Notes: generated by a model from the letters alone, not told the origin. Positions 36,903 to 45,677 are shown, numbered from the stretch's first letter. The stretch: 64,000 nt of DNA from Elioraea tepida (GCF_019203965.1 NZ_CP076448.1:620001-684000), one strand, 5' to 3'. Program-made: numbers and translations.

Positions 36903-38525
36903 GGGTGGTGCGCTCTTCGCCCTCGGCGAGCTGCTCGGTGCTGCCGCCGCAGGCCTTCACGAGCTCAGGCGAGCGTTCCGTTCCCCCGCCTTGCTTGCGC
37001 CTGTGCATCGTCTTCCAGATCGCGTTCGCCGGCGCGGCAGAGGCGGGCGCATCGAGACGGCGTGACGTATCGAAGCCGAAATCGACCTTGCGCTTTGACT
37101 GCGGTCCCCAGTAGCCGACCTTGCCGAGATCATAGAACGTTCGCTGGAACCCCGATTTCGCGAAGGCCTTCAGGCAGCCGAGCATGTAGCGTCGCCTGGT
37201 GCGGTCCTTCAGCCACGGATAGTGGAACAGGGCCTTGTTGAGGTAGAAGCGGCGGTATTTGTGCATCACGCGGTCAAGCAGGGTTGCGCGATCCATCGCG
37301 TCCGGCTTGATGATCGGCGTCACGAAATTGTACTTCTCGAAATCGAACACCTCGACCTTGTCGCCGATTTCTGGAAGAGGTCCGAGAATGGCCAGGGCGT
37401 GTACATCGCCCAGTTCGCCATGTCGGGGTTCCAGTCGCGGGCCATGCGGTAGGTCTCCTCGAGCGTCTCCTCCGTCTCGTTCTCGAGGCCAACGATGAAC
37501 TGGGCTTCGGCAACGATCCCGTTGGCGCGCAGGAGCTCGATGGCGCGCCGGTTCTGGGCGATCGTCGTCTCCTTGTTGAAGCGGTCGAGCTTGAGCTGTG
37601 CTGCCGCTTCCGTTCCCAGCGAGACATGGATCAAGCCGGCCTTGCGGTAGAGCGGCAGGAGCTTCTCGTCACGCAGAATGTCGGTTACGCGCGTGTTGAT
37701 GCCCCACAGAACGGGGAGCTTGCGCGCGATCAGCTCCTCGCAGAAGGCAACGAACTTCTTCTTGTGGATGGTCGGCTCCTCGTCGGCGAGGATGAAGAAG
37801 CCCACCTCGTGGTCCCTCACCAATGCCTCGATCTCGTCCACCACCTTCTTCGGGTCGCGCACCCTGTAGTCGCGCCAGAACTTCCACTGCGAACAGAACG
37901 AACAGGTGAAGGGGCAACCGCGCGCGAAATTGGGGATCGCCACGCGCACGCCCATCGGGATGTAGATATACTTGCCCCAGTCGAGGATGCCCCAGTCGGG
38001 CGCGATCCGGTCGAGGTCGGCGATCGGCGGCTCGGCGGGCGTGGCCACCACCTTGCCGTCCTCGGCATAGGCGATCCCCCGGATCGCCGGGCGGGCCTCA
38101 GGCCAGCGCCCCTCGGCCACGGCGGTGACGAGATTGAGGAACACCTGCTCGCCCTCGCCGCGCACCACCGCGTCGATCCACGGCGCTTCGTGCAGCACCT
38201 GGGGATACATGAAAGTATCGTGAATTCCCCCCAACACTGTGACGATCCTCGGATCGACCTCCTTGGCGATGGCAAGCAGGCGCTCGGCCTTATAGATCGC
38301 GGGCGTGATCGCGGTGGCGCCGACGACGTCAGGCTTCAGCGCCGTGATCTCCGCGCGCACCTGATCGTCGGTCAGGTGGTTTGTCATCGCGTCGACGAAA
38401 TGGATATCGGAGAAGCCCGCGGCCTTGAGATATCCCGCGAGGTAGGCGACCCAGGCGGGCGGCCAGTTTCCCGCGATCTCCGCCCCGCCCGAGTGGTAGT
38501 TCGGATGGATCAGGACGATGCGCAT
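36895..38525 (-). pseudogene. bchE: Anaerobic Mg-protoporphyrin IX monomethyl ester cyclase, with one frameshift
   Basis: B12-binding radical-SAM enzyme forming ring E without O2. The N-terminal cobalamin-type domain is [20 protein letters not shown]; the radical-SAM cluster motif is [19 protein letters not shown] (CxxxCxxC). The frame breaks at about 37370: [10 protein letters not shown] is followed by KSATRSRC, whereas the adjacent frame carries on with the family sequence [20 protein letters not shown] to the stop at 36895. Adding one base in the ttt-ctgg run (37368-37372) gives an uninterrupted product of about 543 aa, near the usual BchE length. A base-call error is at least as likely as a true mutation. 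A PpsR-type palindrome lies 80 bp upstream. Confidence 0.88.
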
Positions 38526-38604
38526 GGGATCCTCCGGGCGCTTCTCGCCAGCCGTGGCCGACGCAGATCCCGTAACGGATCGGTGGCGATGCGTCCTTGA
38601 GGTG

Positions 38605-38622
38605 TGTCAATCCCGTCTGACA
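38605..38622 (-). promoter_or_regulatory. PpsR/CrtJ operator upstream of bchE
   Basis: TGTCAATCCCGTCTGACA fits TGT-N12-ACA exactly. It lies between the orf110 stop and the bchE start (80 bp from the latter), giving bchEJ its own regulated promoter. I found no 8-bp-spaced partner and no FNR-type box here. Confidence 0.75.
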
Positions 38623-38652
38623 CCCGGGGTCGCCGCGGCCATCGCGGCGCCG

Positions 38653-38985
38653 TTAGCGCCGGAGCGGCACCTCCCTGTAGCGGGATCGGACCACGACGGA
38701 GGTACCGTAACCCGCGAGCAGGAACAGCACGCCCGCGAGATCGAACAGCGAAAGATACGTCGCCGCATCGGTGATCGCGAACGCGATCGCGATCTTCGCC
38801 CCGATGATGATGAGGGCGAGCACGATGATGGGCGGCATGGCATCGCCCAGGATCTGCAGCGACGGATGGAGCGCAGGCGCCGAGAGCGGGCCGGCGGCGA
38901 GCACGCGCCGCTTTCGCGCATGCGCCGACCACATCAGCCACGCGCCGCCCACGAAGCACAGGAGACCGACAAAGTACCGCATCAT
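38653..38985 (-). CDS. Small multi-span membrane protein downstream of crtB (hypothetical)
   Basis: 110 aa with three or four hydrophobic segments: YFVGLLCFVGGAWLMWSAHA, PPIIVLALIIIGAKIAIAFA and LFDLAGVLFLLAGYGTSVVV. It starts 32 bp after the crtB stop on the same strand, so it is probably the third gene of a crtI-crtB-orf110 operon. No recognised domain. Start could also be the second Met (38982). Confidence 0.65.
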   Translation of the reverse strand: MMRYFVGLLCFVGGAWLMWSAHARKRRVLAAGPLSAPALHPSLQILGDAMPPIIVLALIIIGAKIAIAFAITDAATYLSLFDLAGVLFLLAGYGTSVVVRSRYREVPLRR

Positions 38986-39017
38986 TCCCTCCCTTCCCGA
39001 ACCGCGGCCGGGCAGGG

Positions 39018-40040
39018 TCAGGCCCTGCTTCGCCCGAGCCTGTCCGCCCGCTGGAGCCGTTCGAACAATGCAATGGTCCAGGTGATCCGCGCCGCGAGCC
39101 CGTCAAGCCGGGCCGGCTGCGGCGCGGCTGCCACCGCGGCCTGGACGAGGAAGCGCGTCTGTGGCAGCGGGGGCGCGGCCAGGACGTCACCCGCGGCCGC
39201 GAATGGTGCGGCGGCGAGGCTGCGCGCGAGCAGAGCGAGCTTGCGCCGCCCCGGAACGATCGCCCGTGTGGAGACGCTGTCGAGCCCACGCCGCTCCAGC
39301 TCGCGGCCGATCTCGGCATAGATCAGACGCGCTGCGGCGATTCCCGGCCGGCAGGCGAGCGGCAGGGCCGCGATGCCGTGCTCAGCGCGCGCGTAGAGCG
39401 TCTCGGCGGCGGCCAGCAGCCGCGCGACCGCGGCGCCGAGCGCCGGGCTGAAGGCGGGGCGAGCGAGCCAGCGTTCCGGATCGATGCCTGCCTCCTCGAG
39501 CCACTCGGTCGGGAGGTAGAGCCGGCCCATGCGGGCATCCTCGCCGACATCGCGGGCGATGTTGGTCAGTTGCATCGCCACGCCGAGATCGCAGGCGCGC
39601 GCGAGCGGCCCCGGCTCGCGCACGCCCATCAGCACCGCCATCATCGCGCCGACGGCCCCAGCGACACGCGCGGCATAGGCGTTGAGCGCGGAGAGGTCGC
39701 GATAGCGTCGCCCCTCGGCATCCCAGGCGAGCCCCTCGAGCAGCGCCTCCGGTAGGGCGCGCGGCAGGCCGTGGGTGGCGACAACGGCAGCGAGCACGCG
39801 GTCGCACGGGTGGTTGTCGGGCCTTCCCTCGTAGATCCGGGCAAGCCGCGCGGAGAGGCGGGCGAGCGCGGCGGGGCTCCTCCTCTTCCCGTCGACCGCG
39901 TCGTCGGCGAGACGGCAGAAGGCATAGAGGGCGGTTGCCGGGCGACGCACCGAGGGGGGAAGCAACAGCGCCGCGGCATGAAAGCTCCTGGAGCCGCGGC
40001 GCAGGAGGTTGCTGCAGGCGGCGAGGTCAGCGTCACGCAC
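39018..40040 (-). CDS. crtB: Phytoene synthase
   Basis: 340 aa, condenses two geranylgeranyl diphosphates to phytoene. Asp-rich motifs are ALYAFCRLADDAVDGKRRSP and VAMQLTNIARDVGEDARMGR, both complete, with LYLPTEWLEEAGIDP following. The C-terminal 60 residues are Ala-rich and variable. It overlaps crtI by 8 bp (40033-40040), so the pair is translationally coupled. Confidence 0.95.
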   Translation of the reverse strand: MRDADLAACSNLLRRGSRSFHAAALLLPPSVRRPATALYAFCRLADDAVDGKRRSPAALARLSARLARIYEGRPDNHPCDRVLAAVVATHGLPRALPEALLEGLAWDAEGRRYRDLSALNAYAARVAGAVGAMMAVLMGVREPGPLARACDLGVAMQLTNIARDVGEDARMGRLYLPTEWLEEAGIDPERWLARPAFSPALGAAVARLLAAAETLYARAEHGIAALPLACRPGIAAARLIYAEIGRELERRGLDSVSTRAIVPGRRKLALLARSLAAAPFAAAGDVLAAPPLPQTRFLVQAAVAAAPQPARLDGLAARITWTIALFERLQRADRLGRSRA

Positions 40041-41568
40041 GGGCGAAGGCCTCGGCCGGGGGAACGACTTGATCGAGCACCTTGGCCGAGGAGATCACCC
40101 CGGGCAGCCCAGCGCCCGGATGGGTGCCGGCACCGACGAGATAGAGGCCATCCACCTCCTCGCTCCTGTTGTTGGGGCGGAACCAGGCGCTCTGCAGCAG
40201 CACCGGCTCGAGCCCGAAAGCGGCGCCGTGCACCGAGAGAAGCCGGTCGCGGAAATCGAGCGGCGTCATCAGCCGCGAGGTCATAACGGCCTCGGACAGG
40301 CCGGGAAGCAGTGTCGCCTCGAGGAAGGATTCGATCGACCGTCGATAGGGCTCGGCCGCGCTCGTCCAGTCCGTGTTGCCGAGGAGGTTCGGCACCGGAG
40401 AGAGAACATAGAAACTGTCGCAGCCGGGCGGGGCGAGGGAGGGGTCGGTCGCGGTTGGGCGGTGCAGGTAGAGGCTGAAATCCTCGGCGAGCACCTTGCG
40501 GCTGAAGATGTCCGAAAGCAGCGCGCGGTAGCGTCGCCCGAGCAGGATCGTGTGGTGGCCGACCTCGTCGTAGCGCCGGCGCGTGCCGAAGTACCAGACG
40601 AACAGGCTCATCGCGTAGCGCGCGCGGGCGAGCCTCCGGTCGGTCCAGCGGCGGCGCGTGTGTCGGGCAAGCAGCGTGCCGTAGGTGTAGGCGGCATCGG
40701 CGTTGGAGACGACGATGTCGGAAGCCACCGTCTCGCCGCCGGCGAGGCGAACGCCGCGCACCCTGCCGCCGGAGACGAGGATCTCCTCGACTTCGGCGCA
40801 GAGGCGGACCTCGCCGCCGAGCCCCTCGATGAGCGACACGAGGCCAGAGACGATCGCGCCCGTTCCCCCCATCGCCGAATGGACGCCCCAGCGCTGCTCG
40901 AGCGCGGCGATCAGGCAATAGACCGAGGGGGCGGCAAACGGGTTGCCGCCGATCAGGAGCGGGTGGAAGGAGAAGACGATCCGCAGACGCTCGTCCGAGA
41001 AATGCTCGGAAACGATCGCGTAGACGCTCTTCCAGGCACGGAGGCGGATCAGATCGGGCGCGACACGCAGCATGTCGAGCGGCGAGCCGAAGGGGACATG
41101 GCCGAGCCCCTCGAAGCCAATCCGGCAGGTTTCGGCCGAGAGGCGCATGAACCGCTCCCACCCCGCGACATCGGCCGGGCAGAAGCGCGCGACCTCGGCG
41201 CGCATGGCCTCCGCGTTGCCAGAGTAGGTGAACACCGCGCCATCGTGGAAACGGATCCGATAGAACGGGTCCATCGGCACGAGCGTCACGTCGTCGGCGA
41301 GGCGCCGCCCGGCGAGCGCCCAGAGTTCCTCGAGCAGGAACGGTGCCGTGATGATCGTCGGGCCGGCATCGAAGGTGAAGCCGTTCTCGCGGAACACCGA
41401 GGCGCGCCCGCCAGGCTGGTCGAGCCGCTCGAGGACCGTGACGCGGAACCCGCGGGCCGCGAGCCGCACGGCGGCGGCAAGCCCGCCGAAGCCGCTGCCG
41501 ATGATCACGGCATGCGGGCGGCGGTCGCGGCGCGCCACGGCGGGTGCTGCGAGCGATGCGGCATCCAT
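40033..41568 (-). CDS. crtI: Phytoene desaturase
   Basis: 511 aa, FAD-dependent membrane-associated desaturase turning phytoene into neurosporene/lycopene. It has the dinucleotide-binding AVIIGSGFGGLAAAVRLAAR, the FAD region LDQPGGRASVFRENGFTFDA, GPTIITAPFLLEELW, and the C-terminal LYLVGAGTHPGAGLPGVISS. A run of alanines precedes the Rossmann strand. A perfect PpsR-type palindrome lies 11 bp upstream of the ATG. It forms an operon with crtB. Confidence 0.95.
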   Translation of the reverse strand: MDAASLAAPAVARRDRRPHAVIIGSGFGGLAAAVRLAARGFRVTVLERLDQPGGRASVFRENGFTFDAGPTIITAPFLLEELWALAGRRLADDVTLVPMDPFYRIRFHDGAVFTYSGNAEAMRAEVARFCPADVAGWERFMRLSAETCRIGFEGLGHVPFGSPLDMLRVAPDLIRLRAWKSVYAIVSEHFSDERLRIVFSFHPLLIGGNPFAAPSVYCLIAALEQRWGVHSAMGGTGAIVSGLVSLIEGLGGEVRLCAEVEEILVSGGRVRGVRLAGGETVASDIVVSNADAAYTYGTLLARHTRRRWTDRRLARARYAMSLFVWYFGTRRRYDEVGHHTILLGRRYRALLSDIFSRKVLAEDFSLYLHRPTATDPSLAPPGCDSFYVLSPVPNLLGNTDWTSAAEPYRRSIESFLEATLLPGLSEAVMTSRLMTPLDFRDRLLSVHGAAFGLEPVLLQSAWFRPNNRSEEVDGLYLVGAGTHPGAGLPGVISSAKVLDQVVPPAEAFARA

Positions 41569-41578
41569 GCCGCACGAC

Positions 41579-41596
41579 TGTAAGGTAAAGTTGACA
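41579..41596 (-). promoter_or_regulatory. PpsR/CrtJ operator upstream of crtI
   Basis: TGTAAGGTAAAGTTGACA fits TGT-N12-ACA exactly and lies 11 bp before the crtI ATG, 43 bp from the orf90 stop. It is so close to the start that it must overlap the transcription start or leader of crtIB. Confidence 0.75.
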
Positions 41597-41638
41597 GATG
41601 CCGCCAGAGCAATTCAACGTCCGGCGCGCGATGGCGCG

Positions 41639-41911
41639 TCACCGCCAGCGCTGGGCAAGGTCGGCGATGTGGGCGGCGAGGGCGGCGGCGAGGGCGAGCC
41701 CGACCCACCCCCACCACGCCCCGGCAACGGAGAGGCGCCAGGCGCACAGGATCAGCCCCCCGGCAAGGAGTGTTGCGAGCAGGGACCGGGCAGGGATGCC
41801 GCGGCGGCTCCTCTGGGCCAGAGCCAGAAGGACGGCCGCTTCGAGAACCAGCCCTGCCAAGAGGACGTCGAGCAGAGCCCCGGACCCGATGAGGCCCGCG
41901 AGGTCAGGCAA
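41639..41911 (-). CDS. Small hydrophobic protein after tspO (hypothetical)
   Basis: 90 aa with three hydrophobic segments: SGALLDVLLAGLVLEAAVLL, SLLATLLAGGLILCAWRLSV and WWGWVGLALAAALAAHIADL. The ATG overlaps the tspO stop by 8 bp, so it is translated as part of idi-tspO-orf90. I recognise no family. A role alongside TspO in the membrane is only positional inference. Confidence 0.65.
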   Translation of the reverse strand: MPDLAGLIGSGALLDVLLAGLVLEAAVLLALAQRSRRGIPARSLLATLLAGGLILCAWRLSVAGAWWGWVGLALAAALAAHIADLAQRWR

Positions 41912-42395
41912 AGGGGGCGTTCAGCCGGACCACGGCGAGGTTGAGCACCGCGGCGAAGCCGACCCAGGCGAGATAGGGCAGAAGGAGAAGCGCGGCCGTG
42001 CGGCTGTAGCGTCTCAGGACGAGGATCAGCAGGAGCACCGACAGCCAGAGGAACACCACCTCGACGAGCGCCCAGTCAGGACGACGAAGCCGAAAGAACA
42101 ACGCACTCCAGAGGATGTTGAGCACGCCATTGACAGCGAACAGACCGACCATCCACTCCCGGCTCGGCTGGTCCGGCGCGTCGCGCCAGGCGGTGACGGC
42201 GGAGAGGGCGGCGAGCGAGAAGATCACGGTCCAGGCCGGCCCGAACAGCCAGTCGGGTGGCTGCCAGGACGGCTTGGCGAGCCCCTGATACCACGGCCCG
42301 ATATCGGTCATGGTGGCGCCAACGGCGGCGACGAGGATCGCCGCGCCGGCAGCGACGAGCATCGGCACAAGCCGGCTCGAAGGTCGCGCGTTCAT
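41904..42395 (-). CDS. tspO: Tryptophan-rich sensory protein TspO
   Basis: 163 aa, five transmembrane helices, outer-membrane/inner-membrane tetrapyrrole-binding protein related to the mitochondrial translocator protein. Typical stretches: WYQGLAKPSWQPPDWLFGPA, WTVIFSLAALSAVTAWRDAP, GVLNILWSALFFRLRRPDWA and PYLAWVGFAAVLNLAVVRLN. In Rhodobacter TspO exports or senses porphyrin intermediates and tunes photosynthesis genes to oxygen. The N-terminus is about 15 residues longer than in many homologues. It sits 9 bp after idi. Confidence 0.93.
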   Translation of the reverse strand: MNARPSSRLVPMLVAAGAAILVAAVGATMTDIGPWYQGLAKPSWQPPDWLFGPAWTVIFSLAALSAVTAWRDAPDQPSREWMVGLFAVNGVLNILWSALFFRLRRPDWALVEVVFLWLSVLLLILVLRRYSRTAALLLLPYLAWVGFAAVLNLAVVRLNAPFA

Positions 42396-42404
42396 CGGGG
42401 AGAC

Positions 42405-42944
42405 CTAGGCGGCGGTTTCGGAAGCGCCAGCCATGCGGTCCCAGAAACGCTCGACATAGGTTCTGAACCATGCGCTGTAGCGTTCTGGGTTTCTTGCAAT
42501 GTCCTCGCGGAGTTCGGCCGCGTCGAACCAGGCATAGTCGGCCACCTCCGCCGGGTCGGGATGGACGGGACCGTCCCAGACCGTGCCGAAGACATGGACG
42601 AACTCGTGCTCGGTGAGCCCGTCCCCGACCGAGGCGCAGTAGATGGTGGTGAACAGGGGGTCGAGACGATCGACCTCTATCCCCATCTCCTCGCGGAGCC
42701 GCCGCACGGCAGCGTCGGCGGGGTCCTCCCCGGGGCGGGGGTGGCTGCAGCAGGTGTTGGTCCATCTGCCGCCCGAGTGATACTTGCACGCCGCCCGACG
42801 CTGTAGAAGCAGCCGGCGCCCGTCGGCGGAGCGCAGCACGACCGAGAGCGCCCGGTGCAGCCGCCCCTCGCGATGAGCGGCAAGCTTCTCCATGGTCCCG
42901 ACGGGCCGGTCCTGCCGGTCGACGAGAACGACCTCCTCCTGCAT
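42405..42944 (-). CDS. idi: Isopentenyl-diphosphate delta-isomerase, type 1
   Basis: 179 aa Nudix-fold enzyme interconverting IPP and DMAPP. Features: HRALSVVLRSADGRRLLLQR, GGRWTNTCCSHPRPGEDPAD (catalytic Cys and metal His), RRLREEMGIEVDRLDPLFT (Nudix-like Glu residues) and EHEFVHVFGTV. The ATG at 42944 is only 3 bp from a perfect PpsR palindrome. An upstream ATG at 42980 would translate through the palindrome (CQLKLTG) and is less likely. It is the first gene of idi-tspO-orf90 and marks the right end of the photosynthesis cluster. Confidence 0.93.
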   Translation of the reverse strand: MQEEVVLVDRQDRPVGTMEKLAAHREGRLHRALSVVLRSADGRRLLLQRRAACKYHSGGRWTNTCCSHPRPGEDPADAAVRRLREEMGIEVDRLDPLFTTIYCASVGDGLTEHEFVHVFGTVWDGPVHPDPAEVADYAWFDAAELREDIARNPERYSAWFRTYVERFWDRMAGASETAA

Positions 42945-42947
42945 GCC

Positions 42948-42965
42948 TGTCAACTTAAGCTGACA
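42948..42965 (-). promoter_or_regulatory. PpsR/CrtJ operator upstream of idi
   Basis: TGTCAACTTAAGCTGACA fits TGT-N12-ACA exactly; its inner arms also pair (CTTAAG). Three bases separate it from the idi ATG, so a bound repressor would block either promoter clearance or, if transcription starts further upstream, elongation. Confidence 0.75.
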
Positions 42966-43068
42966 AGCGGGGCATGCCAAGCCTTAGGGTGCCGTGCCGA
43001 CCGATCGTCGCGAGCACGCCTCGGGCGGGCGGCGAGACCGCACTCTCGCCGAGGAGGGAGCGTGCGCT

Positions 43069-43518
43069 TCAGGCGCCCGCCCGAAAGCGTGTCAGCGCGC
43101 TGCGAGCCGGCGTGGGTGAGAGCGAACCAGACATGCGCGCGGATCGCCTTCGCCTGCTCCTCGGCCGAGGAGAGCTTGGCAGCGACGACAGTGTGCCGCG
43201 ATGGTTCAGGCGGCCGACCAGCACATTGGTCAGCACATCGAGCCGCTGCACCAGGTTGAACTGCTGGAACACCATCGCGCAGCGGCCGCGCCAGTCGCAA
43301 AGCCGCCGGCCGCGGAGAGCGGTCACATCAACGCCTTCGAACAGGATCCTCCCCTCGCTCGGCTCGACGAGCCGGTTGATCATCCGCAAGAGCGTTGACG
43401 TGCCGGCACCGGAGCGGCCGATCACGCCGAGCATCTGGCCGTTCGGGATCGCGAGGGTGACGGAGTCGACGGCCGTGACGGCGCCGAACCGTCGCGTGAC
43501 TCCATCGAGTTCGAGCAT
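43069..43518 (-). pseudogene. phnC: phnC remnant (phosphonate ABC transporter ATPase), decayed
   Basis: The start [20 protein letters not shown] and later [26 protein letters not shown] are clearly PhnC. The Walker A motif reads [11 protein letters not shown] instead of GPSGAGKSTLL, so the nucleotide-binding Lys is lost. After [11 protein letters not shown] the frame drifts; the other frame keeps [13 protein letters not shown] and QRADTLSGG (the ABC signature) before stopping being PhnC-like at about 43060. Walker B and the last third of the protein are absent. The remnant lies at the junction with the photosynthesis cluster. phnD and phnE, its usual partners, are not in the window. Confidence 0.85.
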
Positions 43519-43634
43519 TCGCCCCCCGTCGCATCGCCTGCCACCGTTGCGGATAGCCGAAGCGGCGCGAAAGATGCGTGACCCTTCGATGACACGCCCC
43601 GCCGTGGCCGCGGCTTCCCGTCCGCTGCACCACG

Positions 43635-44793
43635 TCAGCGGAGGCGCGCTGCCGCCTCGGGCGTGAGATGGGCAAGCCTGCCGGCCGCGATCGTCGCGAC
43701 CACCCTCGGACCTCCGGGCGCGGCGGGCTCGACGAGGACGAGATCGGCCCGAAGCCCTTCGGCGATCCGGCCGCGATCGGAGAGGCCTGCGGCGCGGGCA
43801 GGGTTGCGTGAGACGAGCGCCCAGGCCTCAGCCAAGGGAAGCGCGCCGCGCGCAGCAAGCGCAAAGGCGGCATTGATCATCGCCGGGTAGAAATAGTCCG
43901 ATGCGAGAACGTCGCAGGCGCCGGCGCGCACCAACGCCTCGGCGCTGTGCCAGCCAAGATGGCTCCCCCCGCGCATCACGTTCGGAGAGCCCATGATCAC
44001 GCTCTCACCTTCCGCGCGTGCGGCAAGCCCGGTCTCAGCGTTCATCGGGAACTCGCAGATCGTGCAGCCGAGCGAGCGCCAGCGGGCGCGGCTCTCGGGC
44101 GAGGCGTCGTCGTGGCTGGCCATGAGAAGGCCGTGCGCCCGCGCAAGCCGCGCCGCCTCGGCGACGAAGGCCTCGACCTCGCTGCTCCGGGCGAGCATCG
44201 CGCCCGCCAGCGCCGCAAGTTCGGCGGCTTTTACCTTGGCACGGTCGGCGTACCGCGCGGCGCGGGCAGAGTCCTCGGCACGTCGCGCGATCTCGGCCGT
44301 GTGGTCGTTGAACGCGAGGAGATGAACGCGACCGGCAGCGATGGCCGCGGCCGCGTCCGGCCACTGGTCCATCGCGAAGGTCTCGAGGCGGAGATGGATT
44401 CGGTTGTCGGCGCCGAGCGCGCCCTCGAGCGCGGCAAAGGCAGCGAGCAGGGCGCGGAAGGTCTCGAGGCTGCGCAGCCCCGGCTCCCAGGAGAGCGTGA
44501 TGGCGTGAAAGGCGGTGGTGATCCCGTTGGCGAGGAGCTGCCGGTCGGTGTCGATCAGCGCCGCGATGGCGGGGAAATCCACGCCAGGTCTCGGCTGCAG
44601 CTGTCGCTCGAAGGCGTCACCATGCAGGTCGACAAGGCCCGGCAGCAGCCAGAGCCCCGTGCCGTCGATCACGAGCGCCTCCGGGCACGGCGCCGCCGAG
44701 CGATGCGATCCGCCCGTCCTCGACAAGGCAGCCTGTTTCGTGCTCACCGTCCTCGGCCAGCACGCGCGCCCCCGTGATCGCGATCGACCGCAC
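43635..44793 (-). pseudogene. phnM: phnM-like alpha-D-ribose 1-methylphosphonate 5-triphosphate diphosphatase (copy 1), one frameshift
   Basis: Amidohydrolase-superfamily enzyme of the C-P lyase pathway. A GTG start at 44793, 12 bp after phnF, opens MRSIAITGARVLAEDGEHET, GCLVEDGRIASLGGAVP. The rest, EALVIDGTGLWLLPGLVDLH, GDAFERQLQPRPGVDFP, LLMASHDDASPE and GSPNVMRGGSHLGWHSAEAL, is one base out of phase. Deleting one base from the ggg at 44683-44685 joins them into about 385 aa. It differs from the second phnM at the metal site region (LHGDAFE versus VHTDNLE), so it belongs to a distinct subfamily and is not a recent duplicate. Confidence 0.82.
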
Positions 44794-44805
44794 CGCGCTG
44801 GCGCG

Positions 44806-45606
44806 TCAGAACTCGAAGACGAGCTGCACCCGGCCCGCCGGGTAGAGCACGACACAATACTCGACGGGCACGCGGTCCTGATCGACGTTGACGTTCTCGC
44901 AGACCATCACGGCACGGTTCCGCGGCTGCCGCAGATGCTCGGCCTCGCGCGGCGTCGGCAGCCGGGCGGTGACGCGCGTGGTCGCGCGCGCATAGTCGGC
45001 GAGGCCGCAGGCGGCGAGCGCACGCGTCAGCGTGCCGCCGCGGGCCAGAGCCTCGGCGAGACCGGGAAACCGCGCCCTCGGGAAGTGGTGCAGCGCATAG
45101 GCGACCGGAACGCCATCGGCAAGGCCGAGGCGTTCGACGCACCAGAGCCGCCGGCCACGGCGAAGCTTGAGCGCGGCAGCGGCAGCGTCGGACGCCTGAA
45201 CCTCCGCGATCGAGAGGATTCGCCCCGAGGGCGCGCGGTTGTTTCGCGCAATGACTTCGGAGAAGCGCGTGCGCGGGCCGATCCGGTAGTCGATCACGTC
45301 CTCGGCCACGAAACTGCCACGCCCCTGCTCGATCCGAACCAGGCCGCGCCGCTCGAGCTCCTCCATCGCTCTGCGGACGGTGTGGCGGTTGACGCCGAAC
45401 CGGCAGGCAAGCTCCGCCTCTGTCGGCAGGCGGCTGCCCGAGACGGCCCTGCCGCCGACGATGTCGGCCTCGATGCTCTGCTCGATCTGCCGCCAGAGCG
45501 TGATGCCGGAGCGCCGTTCGATCACCGGCCCCTGCGGGGCGTTCGGCGCAGGGTCAATCCGCGCCATTCCGCTCCCGTCGTCGCTTGCCGCTGGTGCAGC
45601 CATCAC
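44806..45606 (-). CDS. phnF: GntR-family phosphonate regulator PhnF
   Basis: 266 aa. An N-terminal winged helix-turn-helix (GITLWRQIEQSIEADIVGGR, LPTEAELACRFGVNRHTVRR, AMEELERRGLVRIEQGRGSF) is followed by a UTRA ligand-binding domain (about residues 120-260) ending VPVEYCVVLYPAGRVQLVFE. This is the HutC/FarR subfamily architecture. PhnF represses phosphonate genes in mycobacteria and is common in C-P lyase clusters. It is divergent from phnG and heads a phnF-phnM1-phnC remnant arm. A 94-bp intergenic region between phnF and phnG should hold its operator. Confidence 0.9.
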   Translation of the reverse strand: MMAAPAASDDGSGMARIDPAPNAPQGPVIERRSGITLWRQIEQSIEADIVGGRAVSGSRLPTEAELACRFGVNRHTVRRAMEELERRGLVRIEQGRGSFVAEDVIDYRIGPRTRFSEVIARNNRAPSGRILSIAEVQASDAAAAALKLRRGRRLWCVERLGLADGVPVAYALHHFPRARFPGLAEALARGGTLTRALAACGLADYARATTRVTARLPTPREAEHLRQPRNRAVMVCENVNVDQDRVPVEYCVVLYPAGRVQLVFEF

Positions 45607-45677
45607 GTTCGCAAAACGTCATCGATCGATCATACGCTCCGCCGTTGCCCGGTTTCCGGGGCTGATGGTATGAATAA

